Shown: positions 22,193-34,178, counted from the stretch's first letter. The stretch is 64,000 nucleotides of DNA from Parietaria judaica (GCA_954871525.1 OX940869.1:12671001-12735000); one strand, 5' to 3'. The notes: generated by a model not told the origin, from the sequence alone. Translations and numbers: made by a program.

Positions 22193-22542
22193 TATTAATA
22201 GATTAATATTGCTTGCTCTAAGTCCTAATTCTTATTTAATCGTGGCAATGAAACACATAGGCTATTAATATTTCCACTATAATTGTGTAAATACGAAATA
22301 TCCAATTATTCGGATATCTATATTCGTTGGATAAAATATTTATATGTCATTATTTAATCGTACATATTTGCCATAAGTATTCACAGTTAATAGGCTTTCG
22401 TGCACAATCTCATATTTATACAACATAATAATTTAATCTTACATATTTGTCATAAATTGTAGCAGATTTAATTAATTACACTCTTGCTTACATAATATAT
22501 ATATATATATATATATATTAAGTGTATCGTACATATTTGTCA

Positions 22543-22577
<35 letters not shown>

Positions 22578-23707
22578 TAAGTGTATCGTACATATTTGTC
22601 ATATTTTACTGAGTTACAGAATTGCTCACATTTTAATCGCCTATATAAAAACTCGTGCTCCTGAGCTCGGGGCTGTTTTTGACATGTCATCATTTAATTA
22701 GTTAGAATCGATTAGGATAAAATTACGTCAATTAGGCGGGAAAAGCCGTTAGAGTTAGGTAGACGAGGGTATCTTTGTAATATGGGCTAAACATTAAATT
22801 GAATCCGTAGGAGCGTTTTCAGCCAGACTCTATAACGACAAAATGCCGTTAAATTTTTCATAAATACTTTTCAACGGACGGTATATCTTACAACAAAATG
22901 TTGCAAATTTTGTGTTGCTACATTACCGCACTAAATATAGTGGGGTATTCTAATGAAACTATTTATTATTTTAATAGTTTTTACTTATATTGCAGCATAA
23001 GTACCCAATGGCAATTTATTAATAAGATCAATTGTGGGATAAGTATTTAATTGCGTATAAGTATCTAATCATATTGTTTTTTAATTTAGCAATTTTCAAT
23101 ATAGTAATTCTTATTTTACTGAACTACATTGCAATTTTTCTTTTTTTACTTTAACGATTTTTTCATATTTTAATTTTGTGATTTTATAAAAATACTGCCG
23201 ATTATGTCGCCGAAATTGTCGAGAACCCGAGTGCGTCGCCAATACCGCCGAGTATATGTCATTGACACCGCTGAGTACGTCGCCGACACCGTCAAAGTAC
23301 TGAGTGCGTCACCGACACCGTCAAGAACATCGAGTGCATCACCTATACGACCAAGTACATTGCCTACATCGTAGAGAACGCCGAGTACGTCGCCGATACC
23401 ACTGAGTCCATCAGGAATACTGCCGAGTATACATTGATGTATTGTTCATTTGGTGGAGACTCAAAGTTGTACAGAAAATAAAACATTTGAGTTTTTATGC
23501 CGACAAAAAACTATAATGGGAACATGCCTCTAACAAAGTGCAAACATGGGTCTTTATGCCCAATTATCTCTAAATTAAATAATAAAGTGAATCCTTAATT
23601 GAATAATAAAAAAAATACTATTTTTAGTGTGAAATTTGGTGATTTGGTTGAAGATTACGAAAAACCAAAGTGTTAAAATTATACTAAAATATTAAAATTT
23701 TATTAAA
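22193..23707. other. Intergenic DNA with simple repeats
   Basis: AT-rich and without a gene. A block with (AT)n followed by 'aagtgtatcgtacatatttgtcatat' is present twice in tandem (about 22490-22605). A GC-richer minisatellite-like block lies at 23190-23440. Otherwise nothing was recognised. Confidence 0.5.
23190..23440. repeat. Degenerate minisatellite rich in 'gagtacgtcgccgacacc'
   Basis: About ten degenerate copies of a unit of roughly 20-27 bp, with cores such as 'gagtacgtcgccga', 'gagtgcgtcaccgacaccgtc' and 'gccgagtacgtcgccgatacc'. The base composition is clearly richer in GC than the flanking AT-rich DNA. No start codon, splice site or protein family is recognisable. Confidence 0.6.
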
Positions 23708-24612
23708 TTTAGTGTTGATGCTGAAAATTGGATCAATCACTTGAGCGGCCCAATAGCTTGGTTTGGGCCGGGCCTAACACCGTTTGTTGACTTCGAGTGG
23801 GCTGAGAGTTTTGACCCCTTGCACTTCCGGGTCAAACGGACCCTCCACTGACCGTGCACAAGAAATCTGGGTTTTATCCGCTACCTGTAGCCTCGAGGCC
23901 TGGAATGGAGAAGGCCCGGGAACAGGTTCGGGACGCCCGTAAGTCTGGTCTCCACGTAGGGGGGATCACAGTAATAACCTTTCGGTGAGTCCTGACAGAT
24001 CAGACCCTCGACCTGCGTCACTGATCCTGATCCGCGTCCTCGGTCTAACCATAAAGTCGGTATATCTGCCTGAGATAATAGAAGGAAGGATAGCACGAGC
24101 ACCGCGTCAACCGAGAATCTTGGCAGGGAGGCCAGGTCGTAAATCGTGCCAGAATTTTTGAGGGGGAGGCGAGTTTGGAGAGGGTTGGGAGAGTTTTGGG
24201 AGAGTTCCCATTGAGAGAAATGAGTTACCGTTTAACTGAAATCGAGTTTCTATTTATAAAGGTGTCCAGGGGTTCAAATGCAATTATAAATTACTCCGGG
24301 AGGCCCCCGGGGCAATATTATATAGTTTTTTGGGTCCCCCGAACCATCCCAATTTAACGGGCCCGACCACGTCGCCATCAGGTGCTCCACGCTCCCACAC
24401 GCGTCCGAAGAATGCGGGCTGTGTCTGCCCACGCGTTGGAGGGTGTGGGAAGCTCTCTTGCCACGTGGCAGGGTCTAGTCCCCAAAATGTATACAAAAAA
24501 CTCATCCGGGTTTTAGTTTTTTTATTTTATTTTTAAAAACCCGGATACGGATATATCCGGGACCGGGGAAAAAAAATCCCGGATATATCCGGATCCGGGT
24601 TAGTGTTTTTTA

Positions 24613-25975
24613 CACTACAAGAAATAAGGGTATCGGAGACTGAAATTCTAGTCTCTAATACCTTAAAATCAGTCACGAATTTGTATCGGAGACTGATTCC
24701 CAGTCACAACGCTTAGTTATAACTGCTTTGTCCTTAATAGTTGTATTGGTAACTAAAATACCAGTCCTTGTTATATGTGTCACTAAGACTATCACCTAGT
24801 TTCGAATACTTATATGTTCAGTCTTCAATATGTCACCCGAGACCACGTTAATTCAGTCCCTAATACACCACTTTCGTGACTAAACTATCAGTCTCCGAAA
24901 ATTCTTCTTTTCAGTCTCTTTTGTACACCTTTAGAGACTGCAAATTAGTATGCAATACATGTCTATTTTGTCTCTAATAGCGACGAGATACCATGTCCAT
25001 TCAGTCCCTAATAAGTTGTTTCAAGGACTGTCGATTAGTCTTTGATACCATGTTACTTCAGTCCCCAATATGTTTCTATTAAGGACTGAAAATTAATCTC
25101 TGATGTCATTTTCTTTTAGTTCCTAATACAACTCTTTAAAATCTAAATATCAGTCTTTAATAATAAATAGTTTCAGTCTCTAATATGGTTTTTTAAGACC
25201 GCTTATCAGACTCTGATACCCTGTTATTTCAGTCCGCAATAAGTGTTTCAAGGACTATCGGTTAGTCTTTGATACCACATTATTTCAGTCTCAAATATGC
25301 CTCTATTAAGGACTCAAAATTAATCTCCGATGTCATTTTATTTTAGTTCCTAATACCGGTCTTTAGAATCTGAAAACCAGTCTTTAATAATAAATATTTT
25401 CAGTCCCTAATAAGTGTTTCATGGACTGTTGATTAGTCTTTGATACCATGTTATTTCAGTCTCCAATATGCTTCTATTAAGGACTGAAAAATAATCTCGA
25501 AAAATGTTTTTATTTAGTTCCTAATACACATTTTTAGAGTCTGAAAATCAGTCCTTGATAATAATTATTTTCAGTCTTTAATATTTTTTTTTCAAGACTA
25601 AATATCAGTCTCATTTCAGTCTCTCATATGTTGTTTTAGTGACTAAAATTAGTCTTTGATAGTACACTTCAATTTTACGTATTTCTAATTAGAGACTAAA
25701 AATAGTTTTCAATATCAACTCAAATCAGTCCCCTTTATTTGATATTAGAGACTAAATATAAGTTGTTAATACCATGTATTTTTAGTCTCCTAAATAATTT
25801 ATTTTAGAACTGAAAATAGTCTCTGATATTGTGAAACTCAATCTTTAATATATTTCTATTAAGGACTAAAATCAATCTATAATACCAAATCATTTCAGTC
25901 TTAGATATCAACATTTGAGAAAAAAGTTAGTCCTCAAAACATTAGGACAATTGTGACTGTTTTTTTAGTTTTCGA
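24613..25975. repeat. Left subterminal repeat region of the CACTA element
   Basis: Dozens of degenerate copies of a unit such as 'tcagtctctaatac' / 'agactgaaaatcagtc' are spaced about 30-60 bp apart in both orientations. In En/Spm such subterminal motifs are transposase-binding sites. Confidence 0.85.
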
Positions 25976-27904
25976 AATATCAACAATAATGCCATTCACA
26001 AATTCAAGCTTTCTAAAAATTAGTATTTGTACTTGAAAAAATACCACCACAAAGCAAACACTCATGCCATAATCTCGATTTATTCAACCAACAAACAATA
26101 ATCATAACAAGTTTGCTATAACCTTCAACCAACAAACAATAATCAATAACAAGTCTGTTATAAACTTCAACCAACAAACAATAATCATAGCAAGTCTAAT
26201 ATAAACTCTAAACCATAACCAATCAAAATCTATAAATAAATAATACGTAGCAAATTTAAAGCATAAGTCTTAAAACTAACATCCTAGATCGAGTCGCCGC
26301 TGTCATGGTCCTTGTCGCTGAGTAGTCCATCTGAAACCAACAAACAATAATCATATATCGATTCTGTTATAAACTCTAAACCATAACCAATTAAAATCTA
26401 TAAATAAGTAATACGTAGCAAATATTTAAAGCATAAATCTTAAAACTAACCTCCTAGATCGAGTCGTCGTTGTCATGGTCGTTGTCGCTGAGTAGTCCAT
26501 CTGAACCATTTGCTCCCTGAGTCGCCGTTGGTGTCGATACCGCGCTTGCAAAACTTTGAAACTCCAGATACTTTGAGCTAATTTACAGTGAGGTACACAA
26601 ACTAATTTATACAAACCAGTGAGCTAATTTATACAAATAACAAACTAATTTACAGTGAGCTACACAAACTTATACAAATAACAAACTAATTTACAGTGAG
26701 CTACATAAACTAATTTATACAAACCAGTGAGCTAATTTATACAAATAACAAACTAATTTACAGTGAGCTACACAAACTAATTTATACAAACCAATGAGCT
26801 AAACAAACTATTATGATGATACATATTAACACAATATAAATATACAAATCTCAAGCACAATTAGCAATCATAATAAGCAGATAGGGGCTTCGAATAACCT
26901 CAGCAGAAGCGATGAACACGAAATTCCTGGCAGAGGGGAGAATTGACTTCGCTGCACAAAATAAATAAAAAAAAGTTTTAAAAAAGCCCAAAAACAGTTA
27001 AGAAAAACCTGAAACAGTTTTAAAACAGTTTTAGAACAGTTTTAAAAAAACCTTAAAACAGTTTTTTTTAAAAAAAAATTAAAACAGTTCTAAAACAGTT
27101 TTAAAACAATTATTCATAGTTTTTGTTTAAGTATTTTAATTAAATATGCAGTTCAGAGAAAATTATTTAATATTTTAACAATTTAAGCACTTTGGATATG
27201 ATTTATTTATGTATTTTTTAGCATTTTGGTCAATTTTTTGAGATCTAGCCGCGGCGAGAATTTTTTTATACAACAGTTTAAATTCTGTTGTGGTAAATAT
27301 CTTGAGCAACGGAAATATTTTCCGTTGTGTAAATTGGATGAGTATTATTTTTATGTTTGCCATTTTTTTAAAATTTGATTATTGGCATGAGTTTTATTAT
27401 GATGTTTGCCATTTTTTGAGAACTTGGTTTGTTACAAAATACAGAAGCAAATGATACAAGAATTAGATCTTTATTTGCTATTTTTTTAAGAAAATTGTTT
27501 TCTTTTTCCTTTCTTTGGGCATTGATGATGAGTATTAGCATCCTGACATTACAAAGCTTAAATCTGATTGGGAAAAAGAAGAATAGCAACCACATTAGTT
27601 GACAAAGTGTGTATTTGATAATAATTGGGAAAAGGTTAAATTTTTTTACCTGTTGTGTTGAGATGAGATGTATGGTAATTGATCTTCATTTTTCTGTTAG
27701 TTAATCAAATAAAATAGTTTTGATCATATTGTTTATAACAAAGATATAGCTCAAGTGCAATAAAAAACACTGAAGCATAATTTTTTTTAACATAATTGGG
27801 ACATTTTGTTTTTGTAAGTGTGACAAAATATATTACAGAATGAAAATCGATTCTTAATTCTTTTAAGCTAAAGACATTTTGAAAGTTGAATTTTAGTTTT
27901 GGAA
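25976..27904. repeat. Internal region of the CACTA element with simple tandem repeats
   Basis: Two copies of a block with 'aaccaacaaacaataatcata' and 'gatcgagtcg(c/t)cg(c/t)tgtcatggtc' lie at about 26280-26345 and 26445-26515. A repeat 'ctaatttacagtgagctacacaaa' runs through 26576-26810, and 'aaaacagttttaaaacag' repeats at about 26990-27110. No conserved coding domain is seen. Confidence 0.65.
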
Positions 27905-29657
27905 AAACTACTTGATTAGCGCCAAATAATGTGAGACTGAAAATTAGTCCTTAATATTATCATATATAAAATACATTTTAAGACTGAGTAATTAGAGACT
28001 GAATAACAGTCCTTGATCATTATCTGCACAAACTATATTACAGACTGAAGATCAGTTCCTAATTCTTTTATTCTAAAGACACTTTGAAAACTGAATTTTA
28101 GTTTTGGAAGAGCTACTTGATTAGCACCAAATAACGTGAGACTGAAAATTTGTCCTTGATATTTTCGTATATAAAATACATTTTAAGACTAAGTAATTAG
28201 AGACTGAATAACACTCCCTTATCATTATCAACATAAAATATATTATAGACTGATTATCAGTTCCTAATTCTTTTATTCTAAAGACACATTGAAAACTAAA
28301 TTTTAGTTTTTGAAAAGCTACTTGATCAGTGTCAAATAACGTGAGATTGAAAATTAGTCTTTGATAATTTCATATATAAATACATTTTAAGACTGAGTTA
28401 TTAGATACTGAATAACAGTCTTTGATATTTTGGTATACAAAATACATTATAAGACTGAGTAATTAGAGATTGAATAACAGTCCTTGACCATTTATCTACA
28501 CGAAAGATATTAAAGACTAAATATCAGTTCCTAATTCTTTTAATCTATACACTTTCAAAACTAAAATTTAGTTACGGAAAAGCTACTTGATCAGCGCCAT
28601 ATAATGTGAGACTGAAAATCAGTCATTGATATTTTCATATTAAAAATATTTTTTAAGACTAAATATCTGTTTTAATTCTTTATTATTAAGGACTAGTTTT
28701 TAGTCCCAAATATGTTCAGTATTCTTAAAATTATTAGATACACATAATAGATACTGAAAATAAGTCCCGTATAATATTGCGCCATTTTTAATATTGAGGT
28801 AACATATGGGGGACTGAATTTTAGTAGCAAAGTTGAGCAACCTGAAAATCTAAAATGACAAAAATATATTTGTCACTGAAATTTTGTTTCACATAAAGTT
28901 CCAAAATATTAGCAACTGAAAATCAGTTGATAAGATTACACGAAAATAAAAACATTCCTTAAAAGATTCAGGTACTAATAAATCAGTCTTAATTATGCAT
29001 TATTAAGGACTAATTTTTACTCTCAAATATTTACAACATACAAGTAACACATAATAGAGACTGAATATCAGTCCCCTTAACGTTTGGCGCCATTATCAGT
29101 AGCCAATAAATTTTGTCAACTGAAAATCAGTCCCAACTATAATCAGGTACTAATACATCAGTCTCAGTTAAGGATTAATAAGGACTAATATTTACTCTTA
29201 AATATGTGTATTATCCTTAGTTCCACTATCACCACATAATAAAGACTGACAATCAGTCTCCAATACATTGGCGCCATTTTGATTAAGAGGGGAACATATA
29301 TGAGACTGAAATTTAGTAGCCAATATGTTTGTCACCGCATTACAGAGACTGAAAGTCAGTCCCCAATAATTTGGCGCCATTTTGAATGAGAAAAGAAAAT
29401 ATATGAGACTGAAATTTAGTAGCCAATAAGTTTTCTCAAAATATCTTAAAGGACAAATATATATTCTCCACTGAAATTTAGTCTCAAATAAGGAACCAAG
29501 TTATTAGCATTTGAAAATCAGTCCATAAGTTTAGTCCCATGAAAATCAGTCCCGAATACCATCAGGTACTGATAAATCAGTCTTAGATACTTGGTATTCG
29601 AGACTGATATATCAGTCCTTCGTAAAATAGTCCTAGACGCTAACATTTCTTGTAGTG
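27905..29657. repeat. Right subterminal repeat region of the CACTA element
   Basis: The same motif family as the left end, including longer repeats of about 200 bp ('gccaaataatgtgagactgaaaatt' to 'actgaataacagtccttgatcat') at 27920-28630. 'ggcgccattttgaat' occurs with 'gactgaaatttagtagccaata' near 29270-29430. Confidence 0.85.
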
Positions 29658-30327
29658 TTATTTATTTTAATTAAATCTATTTTCTGGACTGTTGATCTTG
29701 ATGATCCAACGGCCCAGATCAAAAGTTATTATTTAAAAAAAAAACCCGGATATTTTGATATCCGGGTTGCGTAATATCCAGATACGGATATATCTGGATC
29801 TGGGTTTTTCTGGATCCGGATATATCCGTATCCGGGTTTTTTTTTTTGGGTATCCGGGTTTAACCCGGTGGGGGGATTTTGGGGACTAGCAGGGGCTGTT
29901 TGGTGCGCTGACTGGGCATGTGGAGCCCACTGGTCAAATCAAAGTGCTCCCGGGTCCTTTTAGGGCTCCGGGAGCGTTCCAATGCTGTTTTTTATAAATT
30001 TTATGGTGTTTTTGACTATCTCGATATTTTTAGGAGCGTCTGGACAGTTTATTTTATGAAAACAGACCTCCGATGAACATTTTGACCAAAATTGACCTAA
30101 ATTAATTAAGAAAAAAATTAACTAAATAATTTTCGTTTGATTAATTTATAGAAAATCAATCCCGCAAATTACCCATAACATTTAGTGTCATGGTGAAAGA
30201 TGACTTGTACAAGAGAGTGCGAGTCTAATAACATGATGCACAATACAGAGTTTTTCTTGTAAATAGGTTTAAAAAACTAAAGATGAAAGTCCTTCGTCTC
30301 AAAAAGTAATCTTGAATCCAAACTGTC

Positions 30328-30508
30328 TTAGGACTCACGAAACATAGGCTCTACGGTGATGTCATTATTGGCATTAGAAATCAAATCTCTCTCGAGAATC
30401 TGTCTCTCATGAGGTTCTGCGGAGCCTTCTATTTCCACCCTCATCAAGTTATGTTTCCAACTTTGAAGAAAGACAACAAACAACATTTTCATTACTCTCA
30501 TAGTAGAA
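30328..30508 (-). pseudogene. Exon 3 remnant: FBD-type C terminus
   Basis: A minus-strand frame ends WKHNLMRVEIEG, PHERQILERDL, NANNDITVEPMF. It matches the last exon of the paralogue (CWRHNVKRVEIEG, QERLTLERYL, NANSAITVEHVD). The acceptor TTTTTTGCAG then TTCTAC at 30508 is conserved, but the frame used there in the paralogue would stop early, so a frameshift has occurred between 30508 and about 30450. Confidence 0.75.
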
Positions 30509-31027
30509 CTGCAAAAAAGGAACTGCAAGAATGGATTATCCGTCTTGCCGGTAGTTATCGGTAAGACGGCCATGCCAGTAATTTTCCATGATTTTTGTCG
30601 AAAATAGGCAAACATCTTGAAAAATAACAAAAATATGGTACTTTTCAAGAAATTTTGCACTTTTTAATGATTTTATTCGAGTATTTACATATGTGAGAGT
30701 GAGACTATATTTTATTACCTATGTTTGAGTATGAAATGATTTTATTTTTGGCATTTTAATGTTTTATCAACATTATAAACTTAGTAAATATATTCTTAAA
30801 AATATTTTAGTGATTTTTCATCGATAATCCTCGATAAGTGTTGGTAACGATAATCTACAGTGTTTATTAGTTTTCCGTCGATTAATCAGCAAGCAAACGA
30901 TAAATTCGTCGAAAACAGCAAGCGATTTATCGGCAAATTCGGCAAGTTGAACCTTGGAATATAGTAGAGCAGAAATTAGAGATAAGATAATATAATTAGG
31001 ATATAAGGACGTATATATATTATGTAC

Positions 31028-31089
31028 TGTGAGCTAGAGATTCATGGATTTTCCGACAATTATAGATAGGATCATGGGATAAGGAACGA
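31028..31089 (-). pseudogene. Exon 2 remnant, 3' part
   Basis: This matches 46825-46890 of the paralogue: 'gagattcatggattttccgacaattatagataggatcatgggataaggaac' corresponds to the end of exon 2 with its donor. It stops at the duplicated target site TAAGGAACGA (31080-31089). Confidence 0.75.
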
Positions 31090-32629
31090 CAGGCCCGGCC
31101 TAATAGTAGGGCCATTTGGGCCACTGCCGAAGGCCCCTAAGAGAGAATGCCTCCAATGTATTTAAAAAGTAAAAAAGAAACTAAAATCTAAATTTATTTG
31201 TTGCGCGTGGGACAACAACAACGAGATTGAAGAGTTTTTTTTTTAAGGAAGAAGATTTCATTAAAGAGAGGGAGTTAAATCCCGTTGTACGACATTGTCA
31301 AGCCACTCCGGGCAATTACACGACCAAAAATCCGTAGTCCCCTCGGGGATACGCGATTTAGCTAGGAAATTAGCAACCGCATTACAATGTCCTGGAATCC
31401 AACGAAGTGTGCCGGACGGCACCACCCTCTTGATCAACGTGTCAATTTGCGCTAGGATCGGCCCTTGCAAACTATTAAAATGATTCCCCTTAACAAGTTG
31501 GATGGCCCGGAGGCAATCGGATTCTACCACCGAAATTTGCCACCCACGGTCAAGAGCAAATTGAAGCCCATGGAGGATAGCCAAGCATTCCGTCGTTAAA
31601 GCCGAATCTACCGCACCTAACTTTGAGGCCGTGACACCGCAAACCATGCCTCGAACATTTCTAACGACTCCACCTACCGCCGTGAGCCCATAAGCTTCCA
31701 CCCAAGCCGCATCCACATTGAGGGTGAGCCTCCCGTCCTCCGCCCCGGTCCAAGCACGTTGTCTAGCCGTCTTGTCTATGTTCGGGCTCAACCCCGAGCT
31801 TCTAGCACCCGCTTTAAAGCTTGAAAACCAACTCACGACCTCTTCGATCCAAATCTCTGGCCTCTTGGAGTAATTCTCAAAAAGTTTGAGATTCTGATCC
31901 GTCCAAGCCACCCAAACGAGACCACAAAAAAGCTCTAAGTTCGCCAAAGAGAGATTATCCATCGCACGAAGGAAAAGTTCTCTCAAAGGTATCGCCCCCG
32001 TTTTTTCGACCCACCGATGCAACATGGAGCTTCTCCAAATTGCTTGTGCTCGCTCACATCCCCAAATAGCGTGTAGACCATCCTCCGGAAGCGCACCACA
32101 AAATTTGCAAAACGGCAAGCAATCCACGCCTCTTCCTCTTAGCGCTCCAAAAGTGAGTAAAGCTTCGAACCACGTCCGCCAAATCAAGTGTTTGACTTTA
32201 GGCGGGATTTGAAGGCTCCACATAACTTTCCACCAACGTGGTTCTTGAGGATCCGAACACGATGGACCACCGTGGGTGCTCAACCTTGCAAGCCGATAGC
32301 CCGACTTCACCGTATAAAGCCCATCCTCCTCAAAATGTCACACTAAGCGGTCCTTATAATCCTCATGGCCCAACGGAATCTTCAAGATTGTCTCGGCATC
32401 GTACGGGCACATAAAGTTTCGGACCAAATCATGGTCCCACCTTCCTTCCTTTATAAAGTCGGCGACTCTCCATGGATATCCATCGTCCGGCTCTCCGGTG
32501 ACCACGGAAAAGGCTCCGGCTCTCGGGATCCAAGGTTGTGAGAAAGCCCTTAGATTCCCGTTCCCGATTTGCCACCTAATCCCACGCCGAACCAAATCTC
32601 GTCCCCAACAAAGGCTCTTACAAAGAAAG

Positions 32630-33122
32630 TGATGCAGCACGAGATCACGCTAATTTGTTCTGAACGTTATTTATTTGAATATTTCTTGTTTGATTTAATT
32701 TAAATCTTTCCTATAGCTAAGGAAGGAAGTTACAAACTCAACGTGTTGTTATTGAATAGGTTTACGTGGGGTATACTATTATTTGAATTAGTCTAGGGGA
32801 ATATTAGGATAAGTTTTATTTGAATTATTGTTTTTCTTAGTATTTAATAAGCTGCAAGGACGTGTGTAAAAGGAAATTATTATGAAATGAAAATATAGAG
32901 TATTTACTCTTCAAATATTCTCTCAATTCATGTGGTGGACGTGAGTTTTGAGTTCCGTGTTTGTGTTCGTGGTGGACGTACACATTCACATCTTCTCTCG
33001 GTTTTGGGTGGTGGACTCACAATCGAGACTCGCCGGAAAGATAAACGTTGTGGGCGTTTATATTTTCGGTTTTTGTTATTTTTCGATGACGAACGCGTCG
33101 CCGGTTAATTCCCGCTGCATCA
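32630..33122 (+). repeat. 5' LTR of the small LTR element
   Basis: 493 bp, TGATGCAGCACGAG to GCTGCATCA, nearly identical to 34105-34597. The differences are near 32729, 33071, 33086, 33102 and 33112. Confidence 0.9.
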
Positions 33123-33125
33123 GTT

Positions 33126-33137
33126 TGGTATCAGAGC
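33126..33137 (+). other. Primer-binding site of the small LTR element
   Basis: TGGTATCAGAGC, three bases after the 5' LTR, the initiator-tRNA(Met) type PBS. Confidence 0.9.
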
Positions 33138-33299
33138 CGCGTTCGATCTTGAAGCATGTCGCTTCGACGGGAGTCCTGACGCCGACAACGCTCGGGGAAG
33201 ACCGACTATGTTTTGAGTGAACGATTGGAAGCGCTCATTGAACGGCTAGCCCAACAGATCGTGACCGTTGCGGTTCAGCAAAGGAAGCGCGATGACGCC

Positions 33300-34178
33300 A
33301 TGTTCGAAGAGTCCGACGAGATGGTATGTGACGACCCCGTCTATGAGGAGTCGGAGTGTTACAGCGCCATGTACGATAAAGCGGATCGTGACGAGGTGGT
33401 CTGCGATGACCATGTGTACAGCGAGCCCGAGTTCACCGAAGCCGTCTACGACGATCCCGTATACGACGAGGAAGAGTATGCCGAAGCCGTATACAACGAG
33501 GACGAGTATGCCGAAGCCGTCTACGACGAGCCCATATACGACGAATCCGTGTACGAGGAGTCGGAGTCTGACGCCGTCGTGTATGACGAAACAGAGTTTG
33601 ACGAGGTGTTCTATGACGATCCAGTATACGATTACGAGTATGGAAAAGTCATGTACGACAAGCCCGTATACAATGCGAGCGAGTACGACAAAATTGTGCA
33701 TGACGAGATTGTCGTGGCTCCGAGCACGGTCACTGTAACGGTGGCAGCGAGCAAGTCCATCGTTGAAAATGTCGTGACTGCAAGCAAGGTTTCAACCGAC
33801 ACATTGAGTTTGTCCAAGGAAGAAAATTGCATTGGTGGCTCAAATAACAATCCAATAGCATTGATCCACAAAAGAATCTGTAGTGTGGAAGTGAGAGAAA
33901 CAATCAAGCAGCGCCAAAGAAGTATCGTCCGACATAAACAAGAGCTCAGACGTAGCAAAGAGACGGTGAAAGGAATTGTCCAACGGCGGTTAAAGTGCGA
34001 TTCTGGAGATGTCGTCTACTCACGACGACGGCTTTGGCGTCGGCACGAGCACGGTGACAGCGGCGGTCTAAATTCGAGGACGAATTTTCTCAAGCTCGGG
34101 AGAATGATGCAGCACGAGATCACGCTAATTTGTTCTGAACGTTATTTATTTGAATATTTCTTGTTTGATTTAATTTAA
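33300..34178 (+). CDS. Acidic Tyr/Asp/Glu-repeat protein of a non-autonomous LTR element
   Basis: The frame is open from 33180 to 34178. The first in-frame ATG is 33300 (MFEESDEMV), giving 292 residues; no ATG lies upstream in frame. Residues 1 to about 130 are a degenerate repeat of roughly 9-12 residues with cores such as VYDDPVYDEE, EYAEAVYDEP, IYDESVYEES and FYDDPVYD, rich in Tyr, Asp, Glu and Val. The middle is Ser/Thr/Val-rich. Residues about 190-265 are strongly basic (IKQRQRSIVRHKQELRRSKE, RRRLWRRHEHG). The last 20 or so residues are read from the 3' LTR. No gag, zinc knuckle or pol motif is visible and I recognise no family. The position between PBS and polypurine tract is where gag should be, so it may replace gag or be a captured gene. 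An acidic block followed by a basic block would suit RNA or protein packaging, but this is inference. Confidence 0.65.
   Translation: MFEESDEMVCDDPVYEESECYSAMYDKADRDEVVCDDHVYSEPEFTEAVYDDPVYDEEEYAEAVYNEDEYAEAVYDEPIYDESVYEESESDAVVYDETEFDEVFYDDPVYDYEYGKVMYDKPVYNASEYDKIVHDEIVVAPSTVTVTVAASKSIVENVVTASKVSTDTLSLSKEENCIGGSNNNPIALIHKRICSVEVRETIKQRQRSIVRHKQELRRSKETVKGIVQRRLKCDSGDVVYSRRRLWRRHEHGDSGGLNSRTNFLKLGRMMQHEITLICSERYLFEYFLFDLI

Larger units (their letters stand above)
24613..29657. mobile_element. CACTA (En/Spm-type) element, 5045 bp, non-autonomous
   Basis: The element begins CACTACAAGAAAT and ends ATTTCTTGTAGTG, perfect inverted ends of the CACTA superfamily, with the 3-bp TSD TTA on both sides (24610-24612 and 29658-29660). 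The first 1.35 kb or so and the last 1.75 kb are packed with subterminal repeats related to 'gactgaaaatcagtc...aata'. The middle holds several simple tandem repeats. No transposase (TNPD-like) frame is visible; the longest reading frames are about 75 codons. It depends on an autonomous relative for movement. Confidence 0.93.
24475..29888. mobile_element. hAT-type MITE (about 366 bp) split by a CACTA element
   Basis: The ends are TAGTCCCCAAAAT and ATTTTGGGGACTA, perfect 13-bp inverted repeats. The flanks GCAGGGTC (24467-24474) and GCAGGGGC (29889-29896) match at 7 of 8 bases, an 8-bp hAT-type TSD. The arms carry 'cccggatacggatatatccgg'-type repeats. The same MITE occurs unbroken at 61338-61680, which proves that the CACTA element was inserted into it later. 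Confidence 0.88.
23713..30180 (-). mobile_element. Solo LTR (about 1.05 kb without insertions) hosting a MITE and a CACTA element
   Basis: The terminal sequences TGTTGATGC (23713) and CCCATAACA (30180) are flanked by a perfect TSD TTTAG (23708-23712 and 30181-30185). LTR sequence covers 23713-24474 and 29897-30180; the gap is filled by a hAT-type MITE containing a CACTA element. A TATA-like TTTATAAATAG on the minus strand near 24250-24262 suggests minus orientation. No PBS or pol is adjacent, so it is a solo LTR. The lineage is not determined. Confidence 0.75.

Noticed and set aside
24613..29657. Possible CRISPR-like regular repeats
   Set aside because: Units are degenerate, in both orientations and irregularly spaced; the perfect CACTA ends and TTA duplication explain them, and the genome is eukaryotic.
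33246..33958. Long frames opposite and overlapping the acidic repeat ORF
   Set aside because: They arise from the regular codon pattern of the repeat read in other frames; the plus-strand frame starting at 33180 is longer and has the element's orientation.
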